A stretch of 64,000 nucleotides of DNA. It comes from UBA3064 sp023258775. GTDB taxonomy: Bacteria > Pseudomonadota > Gammaproteobacteria > Burkholderiales > Burkholderiaceae_E. The notes beneath the pieces are model-generated. The model worked only from the letters and a program-made list of their open reading frames with translations. It ran no database searches and was not told the DNA's origin. Every line of letters starts with the position of its first letter. Position 1 is the first letter of the stretch. Of this stretch, positions 54,218 to 61,104 are shown piece by piece. The position numbers were made by a program, and so were the translations under genes. The stretch spans positions 124,001 through 188,000 of the forward strand of contig JBIKXS010000001.1 in NCBI GenBank assembly GCA_044355655.1, given 5' to 3'.

Positions 54218-54242
54218 GATTTTGTTGGCTCTGAAAGCGTTT

Positions 54243-54270
54243 CGGGCGGCCCGCTTGGCGGGCCAGCCCG
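54243..54270 (-). other. Strong GC hairpin downstream of the lectin-fold gene
   Basis: GGCCCGC (54248-54254) and GCGGGCC (54258-54264) pair around a 3-nt loop, and outer CGGGC (54243-54247) pairs with GCCCG (54266-54270) across one bulged A. No T run follows on either strand, so a plain terminator is doubtful. It lies 28 bp past the stop of the putative variable protein. Confidence 0.7.
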
Positions 54271-54297
54271 GTTACATGACACAGGTCACATGACCCA

Positions 54298-55281
54298 TTA
54301 CACCTTTGCGAGGCGGCCGCCGACGTTCGTGTACGAGTTCGACGCGGCGTTGTTGACGTTGAGACAGACCACGCCGGCGTACGCGCCGTTGCTCCAACTG
54401 CCGCCGTGGTAGGCGACAGCGTTTTCCCAGGCCCAGAAGTAGTTGCCGAAGGCCGAATCGTCACGATCATCGCGGGTCTTCTTCGCCACAAACACGGCGC
54501 CCAGGTCGAAGCCTTCGCCCTGCTTGCGGGCGCGGCGATGGAGCCAACCGCTTGCAGGCGCCTTGACGCCGGTGGAGACATATGACTTGCCGCCCTCGGC
54601 GTCCCAGATGCGGTAGCGACGCTCTTCATCCGTCTGAAGGCCATCGACCATCTGCCAGACGTTGCCCCACAGACCGACAATGCCGCGCCAGGTGGCTTGC
54701 GCGACGACCTCATCATCAACCGGGCGGGCACCGTTGCCATTGACGTAGCCATCGCCAAGGATGGACTTGGCGTCCGGCGTGCCCAGTTCGATCAGGGCGA
54801 GCGTCTGAATGGCGCCAAGGTGGTAGATGCTCCACAACTGGAATCCGTCAAACTCACCGTTGCGCGCCTCGGCGGCCTTTTGCATGGCCGGGAAGTTGAT
54901 CCGCGTCAGCGGCATCTGGCCCGGCTGGGAGCCCAGCTTGTCACCGTCCGGTGTGCCCTGGTATTTGCCGACATAGAACGCCTTCAGTTGCAGGGCGTTG
55001 CGCATGAAAGCAGGGTGGGCGCTGAATCCTTCGTCGTGCTCGTCGCTGATCCAGACGGCTTTCTTGCCGACGTGCTCGCCAGACTCGATAACGCCAGAAC
55101 GGTAGTAGAAGGTCGGCACGCGAACCATGTGCTGGCCGTCGATGATTTCGTCCTGGATGCCAGCGTAGGCCGGGTGCTCGTCGAAGTAGCCCGGCGCCAC
55201 GTCGATGCTGTTGCCGGCCTCGTCGATGCGCTGCCAGGGGGTGTTTTTCTTGCCGAAGATGATGCCGATGATCTTGCTCAT
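54298..55281 (-). CDS. FGE/SUMF1-like C-type-lectin-fold protein, possible DGR target
   Basis: A 327-residue protein from ATG 55281 (MSKIIGIIFGKKNTPWQRID) with AAGGAG eight bases upstream. The C-terminal two thirds read as a formylglycine-generating-enzyme-like lectin fold: LKAFYVGKYQGT, FDGFQLWSIYHLGAIQTLAL, GLWGNVWQMVDGLQ, and finally FGNYFWAWENAVAYHGGSW running to NTNVGGRLA-type TNVGGRLAKV. This ending (GGSW, N-rich stretch, GGRL) is the layout of variable proteins diversified by diversity-generating retroelements. Codons there are strongly NNC (AAC, TAC, AGC). No reverse transcriptase, Avd or template repeat is seen in the window, so activity is unproven. It lies between ssb and dut, not among tail genes. 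Other reading: a non-diversified phage lectin-fold protein. Confidence 0.82.
   Translation of the reverse strand: MSKIIGIIFGKKNTPWQRIDEAGNSIDVAPGYFDEHPAYAGIQDEIIDGQHMVRVPTFYYRSGVIESGEHVGKKAVWISDEHDEGFSAHPAFMRNALQLKAFYVGKYQGTPDGDKLGSQPGQMPLTRINFPAMQKAAEARNGEFDGFQLWSIYHLGAIQTLALIELGTPDAKSILGDGYVNGNGARPVDDEVVAQATWRGIVGLWGNVWQMVDGLQTDEERRYRIWDAEGGKSYVSTGVKAPASGWLHRRARKQGEGFDLGAVFVAKKTRDDRDDSAFGNYFWAWENAVAYHGGSWSNGAYAGVVCLNVNNAASNSYTNVGGRLAKV
54301..54426 (-). other. Candidate variable region (VR) of the lectin-fold gene
   Basis: The last 42 sense codons (from GAA-AAC of WENAVAYHGGSW to the final GTG) hold nine AAC codons along with TAC, AGC, TCG and ACG at lectin-loop positions, the pattern left when AAC codons of a template are mutated at adenines. 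It ends at the gene's stop, as VRs usually do. Boundaries are a judgement by eye; no template copy was found in the window. Confidence 0.45.
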
Positions 55282-55362
55282 GTGATTCGCTCCTTGATGT
55301 CGAAAAAATGGCCCCAGGTGGGGCCGATACGGATACACGTTGATGACGCAGGCGTGCGCTGC

Positions 55363-55845
55363 TCAATCAAAAGGGATGTCGTCCTCGAAGTCGTCGAAGC
55401 CCCGTGATTGAGGTGCGCTTTGCCGCTGCTGCCCGCCGCCGTTGCCTTGCGGGCGCTGTTGCTGCTGCCGCTGCTGCGGTTCGCCGGAAGACTGTCCGCC
55501 GCTGGCGTCGCCACGACCGCCAAGCATGGTCATTTCATTGACCGTGATTTCCGTGGTGTAGCGGTCTTGCCCGTCCTTGTCCTGCCACTTCCGGGTTTTC
55601 AGGCTTCCCTCGATGTAGATCAGAGAGCCTTTGCGCAGGTACTGCCCGGCGATTTCGGCGAGCTTGCGGTAGAAAACGAGGCGATGCCACTCCGTTTGCT
55701 CCTTCTTCTCGCCCGTCTGCTTGTCCTTCCAGGATTCGGACGTTGCCAGGGTGGCGTTTGTTATCGCGTCACCATTCGGCATGTAGCGGGTCTCCGGGTC
55801 TTTCCCAAGGTGCCCGACCAGGATTACTTTATTGACTGAGGCCAT
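55363..55845 (-). CDS. ssb: Single-stranded DNA-binding protein
   Basis: OB-fold SSB, 160 residues from ATG 55845 (MASVNKVILVGHLGKDPETR) with AGGAAG upstream. Core motifs: GDAITNATLATSESW, TEWHRLVFYRKLAEIAGQYL and GSLIYIEGSLKTRKW. A Gln/Gly-rich linker leads to the acidic tip FEDDIPFD that recruits repair and replication proteins. Phage-encoded copy in the early operon. The N terminus overlaps the upstream gene by 17 bp. Confidence 0.96.
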   Translation of the reverse strand: MASVNKVILVGHLGKDPETRYMPNGDAITNATLATSESWKDKQTGEKKEQTEWHRLVFYRKLAEIAGQYLRKGSLIYIEGSLKTRKWQDKDGQDRYTTEITVNEMTMLGGRGDASGGQSSGEPQQRQQQQRPQGNGGGQQRQSAPQSRGFDDFEDDIPFD

Positions 55846-56377
55846 GCTCTTCCTTTTCTTCAATCCTCATTGTTGAAAACAGCGCTTCCTTCACCGCACG
55901 TATGATGCGGGTCAGATACAGGTAGTCCGGGTTGTCCTTTTCCGGTAGCCGATACCACCACTCGTCACCCAGCAGCTTCTGCATCAAGTTGCTCTGGCTC
56001 CACGGGTCGGTAACATCGCCAACCTCGTCAATTTCATCGAACAACTCGCGCGCTTCGCTGGCGGTCAGGTCGCGTCTACGGCGGTCGCGGATAACCTCCT
56101 TGCGCAAGGTCACGATCAACCCTTCAGGATCGAACACCGAACTATTTAGGCCGCTGGCGAGGTTCTTTGCCAAGTAGTGCTCATCGCATGAACAGAAAAA
56201 CTCGGCGATAGTCCTATCTCCCATCGCACCCCAATACGACGCCCAAGCCTTTCCGTAGCACTCGATATTGATGCGCCCCTTTCGCGGCTCGATGTCCTCC
56301 AGCGCGACGCGGATAGGGTCAAGGTTCGGAACTTCGCTGATTTCAAGATGGCGAATCAGTTTCTCGGCTATCCTCAT
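55829..56377 (-). CDS. Conserved phage protein of unknown function
   Basis: A 182-residue protein from ATG 56377 (MRIAEKLIRHLEISEVPNLD), overlapping the upstream gene by 4 bp. The segment DPIRVALEDIEPRKGRINIE followed by CYGKAWASYWGAMGDRTIAE resembles a protein widespread in tailed-phage early regions of enteric and betaproteobacterial phages, with no known function. C-terminal half helical and charged. Confidence 0.78.
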   Translation of the reverse strand: MRIAEKLIRHLEISEVPNLDPIRVALEDIEPRKGRINIECYGKAWASYWGAMGDRTIAEFFCSCDEHYLAKNLASGLNSSVFDPEGLIVTLRKEVIRDRRRRDLTASEARELFDEIDEVGDVTDPWSQSNLMQKLLGDEWWYRLPEKDNPDYLYLTRIIRAVKEALFSTMRIEEKEEHGLSQ

Positions 56378-57042
56378 AGCTGCCCGCCTTTCGCATCGTC
56401 GTACCGCTTGATGCCCCAGGCCAGCGCGTAGCAGCACCAAACGAACCGGAAGGTGTATTCAGTGAGGTCGTGCTCCCAGAAATCCTGAAAGTAGAAGTTG
56501 CCAATGTCGTTGTTGATGAAGTGGCTGAAATCGTGGGCGGCCGCCTGTTTCCGATATCCGCCTGAATCGCCATCCGCGCCAATCACCTCGGACATGACCG
56601 CATCCCACAACTCGCGGCGCTCGTCTTTGGTCGTTCGGTATGCGTTTCCGCGAATCCATCCGACAAGGTCTTCAATCACGGCGCGGCTGAACTTTTCTTC
56701 GCTGAACTCCTTGGCAGAACCTTCGTGCCGGCTACCATCCACGGACTGCAACTTTTCCGACCAATAGCCAAGGTTGATGCAAAGCTGGCGCCCATCGCGC
56801 TGCAAGTATTCCCGGTCTGTGCGGAAGAACTCGAACATGTCGTTCAGGCGAGAAAAGACGTAGCAGCCCATGTCACCGGAGTAGGCCAGGTATCCCGGCC
56901 ACGTCACCAGATCGAAGTGCATGCACCCGGTTCCCGGCTTCTTGAATCGGATGTGCCGATACACGCCGTCGTCGCGCAAAACCTCCATTTCGTGCGCGGC
57001 CACGTCCTTGAGAAAATCGGCCTCTGTATTCTCTCTAGTCAT
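56374..57042 (-). CDS. Conserved phage protein of unknown function
   Basis: A 222-residue protein. The N-terminal half (EMEVLRDDGVYRHIRFKKPG, FDLVTWPGYLAYSGDMGCYV, FSRLNDMFEFFR) matches a protein type common in prophages of Proteobacteria, always next to the gene that follows it here. The C-terminal part has a membrane-like or buried aromatic stretch (FRFVWCCYALAWGIKRYDDA). No function known. Four-base overlaps on both sides. Confidence 0.8.
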   Translation of the reverse strand: MTRENTEADFLKDVAAHEMEVLRDDGVYRHIRFKKPGTGCMHFDLVTWPGYLAYSGDMGCYVFSRLNDMFEFFRTDREYLQRDGRQLCINLGYWSEKLQSVDGSRHEGSAKEFSEEKFSRAVIEDLVGWIRGNAYRTTKDERRELWDAVMSEVIGADGDSGGYRKQAAAHDFSHFINNDIGNFYFQDFWEHDLTEYTFRFVWCCYALAWGIKRYDDAKGGQL

Positions 57043-58061
57043 GCTGCACCGCCTTTCGGATACCCATCATGCTGCACGCCGCCCAGCAACCGTCCAGCGG
57101 CCGCCTTGCCCACCTTCACCACGGTAAGCACGTCGGCGTTTTCATCCTCTGGAAGATCGTCACCCCAGAAGCTGCCATCAGACCGGATGTGCCTCACTTC
57201 GCCCTTGACGGTGCCGAATGCACGGTTTCCGGCCGTGGCCCATTCGCCCCATTGCTTGAACAGGAAAGGCACGTCAGCCGCATCGCACTGGTCGCGTAGT
57301 TCATAGGCCCAGTCTGGATTCATCGGCCTAGCGTGCGGCCCACTCTCGCCGCCGACCACAACCCAATCGAGCATGTCGTGCAAGTGGCCGATGTTGCGGC
57401 GCATCCATGCGGCGCCGTCCTCGTACTGGATGATGTCAAGCCACTGGCTCAGATCAACCGGCCCAAGTAGCGGCTCCATGCTCAACCAGCGAACTTTTGC
57501 GGGTATCTGCATCAGCTTCGGAATATCGCGGCCGGCCTCTTCCTGGTTGCATATCGTCACGCCAAGCCAGACACGATCAGCGATCATGTCGAACATCAGG
57601 CCGTCGCCGGAGCACATCCGCATGACGTTGCCGACGCGCTTTGTCACCAGTAGCCAGTCAAGGTATGGCGTCTTGGCGATCAGGCTGAACAAGTCCATGC
57701 GCCAGGCGTCAGGAACGGCGTTGTCGAAGACATCGGCCAGCGACGCGCAAAACACCCTTGGCCGCTCGGGCTTGGCGAAGCCGGCATCAACAAGCTGGGC
57801 ATCGGTGAGTCCAGGATGCGCCTCCTTGAATGCCTGCCAAGCGTTGTGCTGAATCTCGGCCTGTCGGTTCCACTTGATAGGCTTCCGCCAGTTCGCCTCG
57901 CTGCTGCGGCGCCGGTCGGCTCCCGGCCCCCACTGCACCAGGCCGCTACGCTTGGCCCAGCCCTCGGCGTAGCAGTGGTCGCAGCCAGGCCCGACCTTCT
58001 GGCAGCCAAACCAAGGGTTGAACGTGTGGTTGGCCCACTCGATTTTCGTGTTTTCTGCCAT
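57039..58061 (-). CDS. Phage Gp37/Gp68 family (DUF5131) protein
   Basis: A 340-residue protein of the DUF5131 family, a predicted radical-SAM-like group found in phages and mobile elements. Seen: IEWANHTFNPWFGCQKVGPG, a Cys triad C20-x6-C27-x2-C30 (CDHCYAE), RVFCASLADVFDNAVPDAWR, LLVTKRVGNVMRM, VWLGVTICNQEEAGRDIPKL, WLSMEPLLGPVDL and WVVVGGESGPHARPM. The Cys triad could bind an iron-sulfur cluster; reaction and substrate are unknown. Its stop overlaps the next gene by 4 bp. Confidence 0.88.
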   Translation of the reverse strand: MAENTKIEWANHTFNPWFGCQKVGPGCDHCYAEGWAKRSGLVQWGPGADRRRSSEANWRKPIKWNRQAEIQHNAWQAFKEAHPGLTDAQLVDAGFAKPERPRVFCASLADVFDNAVPDAWRMDLFSLIAKTPYLDWLLVTKRVGNVMRMCSGDGLMFDMIADRVWLGVTICNQEEAGRDIPKLMQIPAKVRWLSMEPLLGPVDLSQWLDIIQYEDGAAWMRRNIGHLHDMLDWVVVGGESGPHARPMNPDWAYELRDQCDAADVPFLFKQWGEWATAGNRAFGTVKGEVRHIRSDGSFWGDDLPEDENADVLTVVKVGKAAAGRLLGGVQHDGYPKGGAA

Positions 58062-58075
58062 GTTGCTCCCCTTGG

Positions 58076-59197
58076 CTATGCAGCCATCAGCACCTTGCGC
58101 GAGCCGGAAGAATCCATCGGGCTGACGACGCCGAAGCGCTCCATTTGCTCGACCAGCCGGGCCGCGCGGTTGTATCCGATGCGCAAATGGCGCTGCACCA
58201 GCGAGATAGACGCCCGGCCGTTGTCGATAACGATCTGGCGGGCCTGCTCGTACAGCGGATCATCTTCGTCGCCGACGCCAGAAATCAAAGCCGCCGGCTC
58301 TTCTTCGTGTTCCTGAATTCCGCCAAACGCCTCGTTGATGGCTGCAAAGGCTTCGCGGACTGCGCCGGCGTTCAGGATGATTTCGGCGTCGTGGCGCTCT
58401 TCCTCCATCATGTCCGCCTGGGCCGGGTCGCGCTCTTCATTGACGCCGATGTGAGCGATTCGCTTCAGCACCAGCGACTGAGTGAGAACGAAAGACAGCT
58501 TGTCGGCGTGCGTCACCGCCAGTTCTGAGCATGTCCGGCCGTGCTCAACCAGCCTTCGCACCTCGTCATCGACCATGCTCTGGTTGGTGAGCCGGATTTT
58601 TCCGCCCTCCGGGTTTGTGAGAAGGGCGCGGTCGTCGATGGTGAAGAAGTCTGGCGCCTCGCCGGACTGAACCCATGACGTGAAGTGGCTTGCCGGCACG
58701 CCCTTGGTGCGCCAGCGCCGCAGCTTCGGCATTTCGTCGAAGTTGCGGATCAGGGTTCCGATGAGGTTGTCCACTTTGGTTTCGCTGGCGGCATCGATAA
58801 CCATCAGGCCGGCGCTGAAATCCAGCCAGGCGCGGACGACGGTTGTTCTGATAAATGCCTTGGCGAGCAATTCCTCGGTGACGAGCTCCTTGATTTCGCG
58901 CATCTGCTTGCGCCCAGGCTTGTAGCCTTGCTGCTCTTCAATCTCTTCCGCCCGACGCTTTGCTTCAGCCTGAACGACACAGGCCGGGAGAATCTTGTCA
59001 TCTTCACGCATGGCGATTGCCGCCACGTTGTCGGCGAAGCGGATCAGGCCCTCCATGCCGGCAACCGGCGGGATAAACCCCCGGCTGCTTGCCTCGGACG
59101 CGCCGCAAGGGATGAACGGTCGCCGCGCAACGGCGGCATCAATGGTGTCCGGCGTGATGCCGGCAAAGGTCAGGATGGTTGCGTTGCGGGCGAGCAT
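58076..59197 (-). CDS. RdgC-like protein with C-terminal FtsK-gamma domain
   Basis: A 373-residue fusion. Residues 1 to about 300 match RdgC, a ring-forming DNA-binding protein that restrains RecA: FIPCGASEASSRGFIPP, ILPACVVQAEAKRRAEEIEE, QGYKPGRKQMREIKELVTEE. Residues 312-373 match the winged-helix gamma domain of FtsK/SpoIIIE: DPLYEQARQIVIDNGRASIS, then LVQRHLRIGYNRAARLVEQM. In FtsK this domain reads KOPS sequences and contacts XerD. E. coli RdgC is 303 residues without it. An acidic linker (GGIQEHEEEPAALISGVGDE) joins the parts. Lies 14 bp from its neighbours in the operon. Confidence 0.9.
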   Translation of the reverse strand: MLARNATILTFAGITPDTIDAAVARRPFIPCGASEASSRGFIPPVAGMEGLIRFADNVAAIAMREDDKILPACVVQAEAKRRAEEIEEQQGYKPGRKQMREIKELVTEELLAKAFIRTTVVRAWLDFSAGLMVIDAASETKVDNLIGTLIRNFDEMPKLRRWRTKGVPASHFTSWVQSGEAPDFFTIDDRALLTNPEGGKIRLTNQSMVDDEVRRLVEHGRTCSELAVTHADKLSFVLTQSLVLKRIAHIGVNEERDPAQADMMEEERHDAEIILNAGAVREAFAAINEAFGGIQEHEEEPAALISGVGDEDDPLYEQARQIVIDNGRASISLVQRHLRIGYNRAARLVEQMERFGVVSPMDSSGSRKVLMAA

Positions 59198-59211
59198 TCT
59201 GCTATCCCCTT

Positions 59212-59784
59212 TCAGTCAATGGTTACGGATTGGTCGGTCGGCGCGAACTTGCCTGGAATCCACGAGAGCGGCGTCCGGCATGCCTTGATCGCTTCGTTCA
59301 GTCGCTCGAAAGCCTCTTCAAGCTCTGGCGGAAGGTCGCCGTCTTCGGGTAGTTCGTCCGAGTAGTGGTCTTCCGCGTCGATCTGCCTGGCGTATTGCGG
59401 GTCGCAGATAACCAGGCGCAGCGATTGCGGCGTGCATTCGTTATCTTCGCAATGGTTCGACAGGTCGTCGGCGTCCTGGAAGAAAGCATCGGCTGCCTGT
59501 GAGTACAGAAGGCTTTTCCCGTCCCACTCCTGGCGAGGCATCGCTTGCCATTTCTCGATTTCCTTGGCCTCGCGGCACTGGTCGCAGATCGTGTATCCGC
59601 GAACCGGTATCAGCGTCTCGCAGGCGTCACACTTGCGATGTGTGCAGCCGTCGTAGCGCGCCATGTGCTCGTCGTTTCCCCAGAATCTCCCGGAGCGAGA
59701 AACCCAGCCGGTTACTGTCTGGATGCTCGCGGCCTCGGCGGAGTCATAGGGAACGATCTTTTCAGGCTCCTTGTTCTGGCTCAT
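59212..59784 (-). CDS. Conserved phage zinc-ribbon protein
   Basis: A 190-residue protein. The stretch VTGWVSRSGRFWGNDEHMAR, then HRKCDACETLIPVRGYTICD with QCREAK, forms a CxxC...CxxC ribbon near residues 50-75. The following block (YEAMP-like WQAMPRQEWDGKSLLYSQAA; LRLVICDPQYARQIDAEDHY) is shared by many proteobacterial prophage proteins of unknown function. Acidic C-terminal third. Overlaps the next gene upstream by 4 bp. Confidence 0.8.
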   Translation of the reverse strand: MSQNKEPEKIVPYDSAEAASIQTVTGWVSRSGRFWGNDEHMARYDGCTHRKCDACETLIPVRGYTICDQCREAKEIEKWQAMPRQEWDGKSLLYSQAADAFFQDADDLSNHCEDNECTPQSLRLVICDPQYARQIDAEDHYSDELPEDGDLPPELEEAFERLNEAIKACRTPLSWIPGKFAPTDQSVTID

Positions 59785-60401
59785 GCCGCCCTCGCCATTT
59801 CCGCCAGTTGGTGCAGCTTGTCAGCCGGCAAGGTGATCGACTTGGCGTGAAGGCGACGATCAAGGAAGAGAGTCACCCGGTCGCCGCCGGCATGGAACCC
59901 AGAAAGACCGGTGACGCTGAACGGCTTGCGCGGCTTGCTGGATTTTTTCTCCGGCATGGCCTTTGCCTTAGCGGCCGCAAGCTCGCGGTCAAGCCGGGTC
60001 ACTTCCTCGACTGCCTCGGAGAATTTCCGCTCAAGGCTGGCCGCCTTGTCGATGAACTCCTGGGCAATGCCTTTCTGGCGCTGGATTTCCGCCCGCAATT
60101 CGTCGGCGCTGATTTCCGGCGCTTTGGCGGGGCCAGCCTGATTGGCGGCAACTTTCGGCTTGCGCTTGTCCTTCGCGCCGACCTCGCAGGCATCGTCGAA
60201 GTCTTTGTCGGCATGCCGCCACTGGACTTCCTTGGCGCCGCCCGTCATCCTGGATCGGTGGGTAACGGCGCCGGACTTCTCAAGCTGCTTGAGGGCAACA
60301 GAGACATTCGATGCGCTGCGCCACTTTCCTTCGGCGGCGATTTCGGCGGCTGTCATCCAGCCGGTTGCCCTGGACAGAATTTCAATCAGTTGTTCTTGCA
60401 T
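59781..60401 (-). CDS. Winged-helix phage protein with coiled coil
   Basis: A 206-residue protein from ATG 60401 (MQEQLIEILSRATGWMTAAE). The N-terminal 55 residues look like a winged helix (AAEIAAEGKWRSASNVSVAL, KQLEKSGAVTHRSR). A coiled coil follows (LRAEIQRQKGIAQEFIDKAA, SEAVEEVTRLDRELAAAKAK). The C terminus (KPFSVTGLSGFHAGGDRVTL) is a beta-rich part seen in other phage proteins. Probably DNA-binding; role unknown. The frame runs further upstream, but that part lies in the GNAT gene. Confidence 0.75.
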   Translation of the reverse strand: MQEQLIEILSRATGWMTAAEIAAEGKWRSASNVSVALKQLEKSGAVTHRSRMTGGAKEVQWRHADKDFDDACEVGAKDKRKPKVAANQAGPAKAPEISADELRAEIQRQKGIAQEFIDKAASLERKFSEAVEEVTRLDRELAAAKAKAMPEKKSSKPRKPFSVTGLSGFHAGGDRVTLFLDRRLHAKSITLPADKLHQLAEMARAA

Positions 60402-60718
60402 GGTGAAATCTCGCAGACTCGGCGCCCCCAGACTTGCGTCTCGGCGCCGGTTTTGGTGTTGTGGAAGGTGTCGATCTTTCGCCATCCTGCCCGCTCAAGA
60501 ACGGCTTGCTGCTTGGCGTTCGCGCCGTCACAGGTGCAGATGGCGTAGTCGTACAGGTCGCGCTTCAGTTGCGCCTCCTGTGTCGCTTTCAGCATGTGCC
60601 CGAGACCTTGGCCGCGCATCCCTTCGCTCACGAAAAGACCGTGGCAGATGGCGATTTGCGGCTGGCTCGGCACGGGCTCGATGTGGAAGGCGCCGTATGG
60701 CGTGGCGTGGCGCGTCAT
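60386..60718 (-). CDS. GNAT-family N-acetyltransferase
   Basis: A 110-residue small GNAT protein from ATG 60718 (MTRHATPYGAFHIEPVPSQP), overlapping the ASCH gene by 4 bp. The acetyl-CoA pyrophosphate loop is seen in SEGMRGQGLGHMLKATQEAQ (RxxGxG). Then YAICTCDGANAKQQAVLERA with GWRKIDTF is the usual C-terminal GNAT helix and strand. Substrate unknown. Such short acetyltransferases are frequent in phage early operons. Confidence 0.82.
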   Translation of the reverse strand: MTRHATPYGAFHIEPVPSQPQIAICHGLFVSEGMRGQGLGHMLKATQEAQLKRDLYDYAICTCDGANAKQQAVLERAGWRKIDTFHNTKTGAETQVWGRRVCEISPCKNN

Positions 60719-61104
60719 GTCGGCCTCCCGGCGATTTCGTCTGGAACATCGAAGAAACCTAGTTGGCCTTTCCACGGCATGAACGGAAGCGGTTGCGGGT
60801 CTCGCAGCACAAAGCCATGCTTGCCGAAGAACCAAGGCGATTCGGACTCGGCTACGCAATCAACTATTTCGACAGACCCGATGATGCCGCCGCGCTGAAG
60901 CGCTTCGAACGTCGGAAACAAGATCGCATGATTCGCGGCCATTGCCGTGTCGTAGGCGTCTTCGTACTCACCCTTGGTCATGCCCTTGGATGCGTGAATC
61001 AGGACGCGGCCACGAAAGCGCGTTGCCCAGTCTCGGTTTTCGATGTCCTTTCCGCCATGCAGGATCAGCCACGCCCAGGGCTGGCGAATGGATAGCGCCT
61101 TCAT
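60715..61104 (-). CDS. ASCH-domain protein
   Basis: A 129-residue protein with a typical ASCH (PUA-like) fold: ALSIRQPWAWLILHGGKDIE with NRDW (the GxKxxExR ligand motif), GRVLIHASKGM, GGIIGSVEIVDCV and the final KGQLGFFDVP. ASCH domains bind or process RNA or modified nucleotides. Its place in an operon with a DNA methyltransferase and a GNAT protein suggests a role with modified nucleotides, which is inference. Overlaps both neighbours by 4 bp. Confidence 0.88.
   Translation of the reverse strand: MKALSIRQPWAWLILHGGKDIENRDWATRFRGRVLIHASKGMTKGEYEDAYDTAMAANHAILFPTFEALQRGGIIGSVEIVDCVAESESPWFFGKHGFVLRDPQPLPFMPWKGQLGFFDVPDEIAGRPT

Noticed and set aside
54697..55407. 236-codon plus-strand frame opposite the lectin-fold gene
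   Set aside because: Shadow of the minus-strand gene; no motifs and no ribosome site. It is not a reverse transcriptase.
59499..60548. 349-codon open frame on the plus strand
   Set aside because: Antisense to three overlapping operon genes, Arg/Ser-rich low-complexity product, no recognisable domain.
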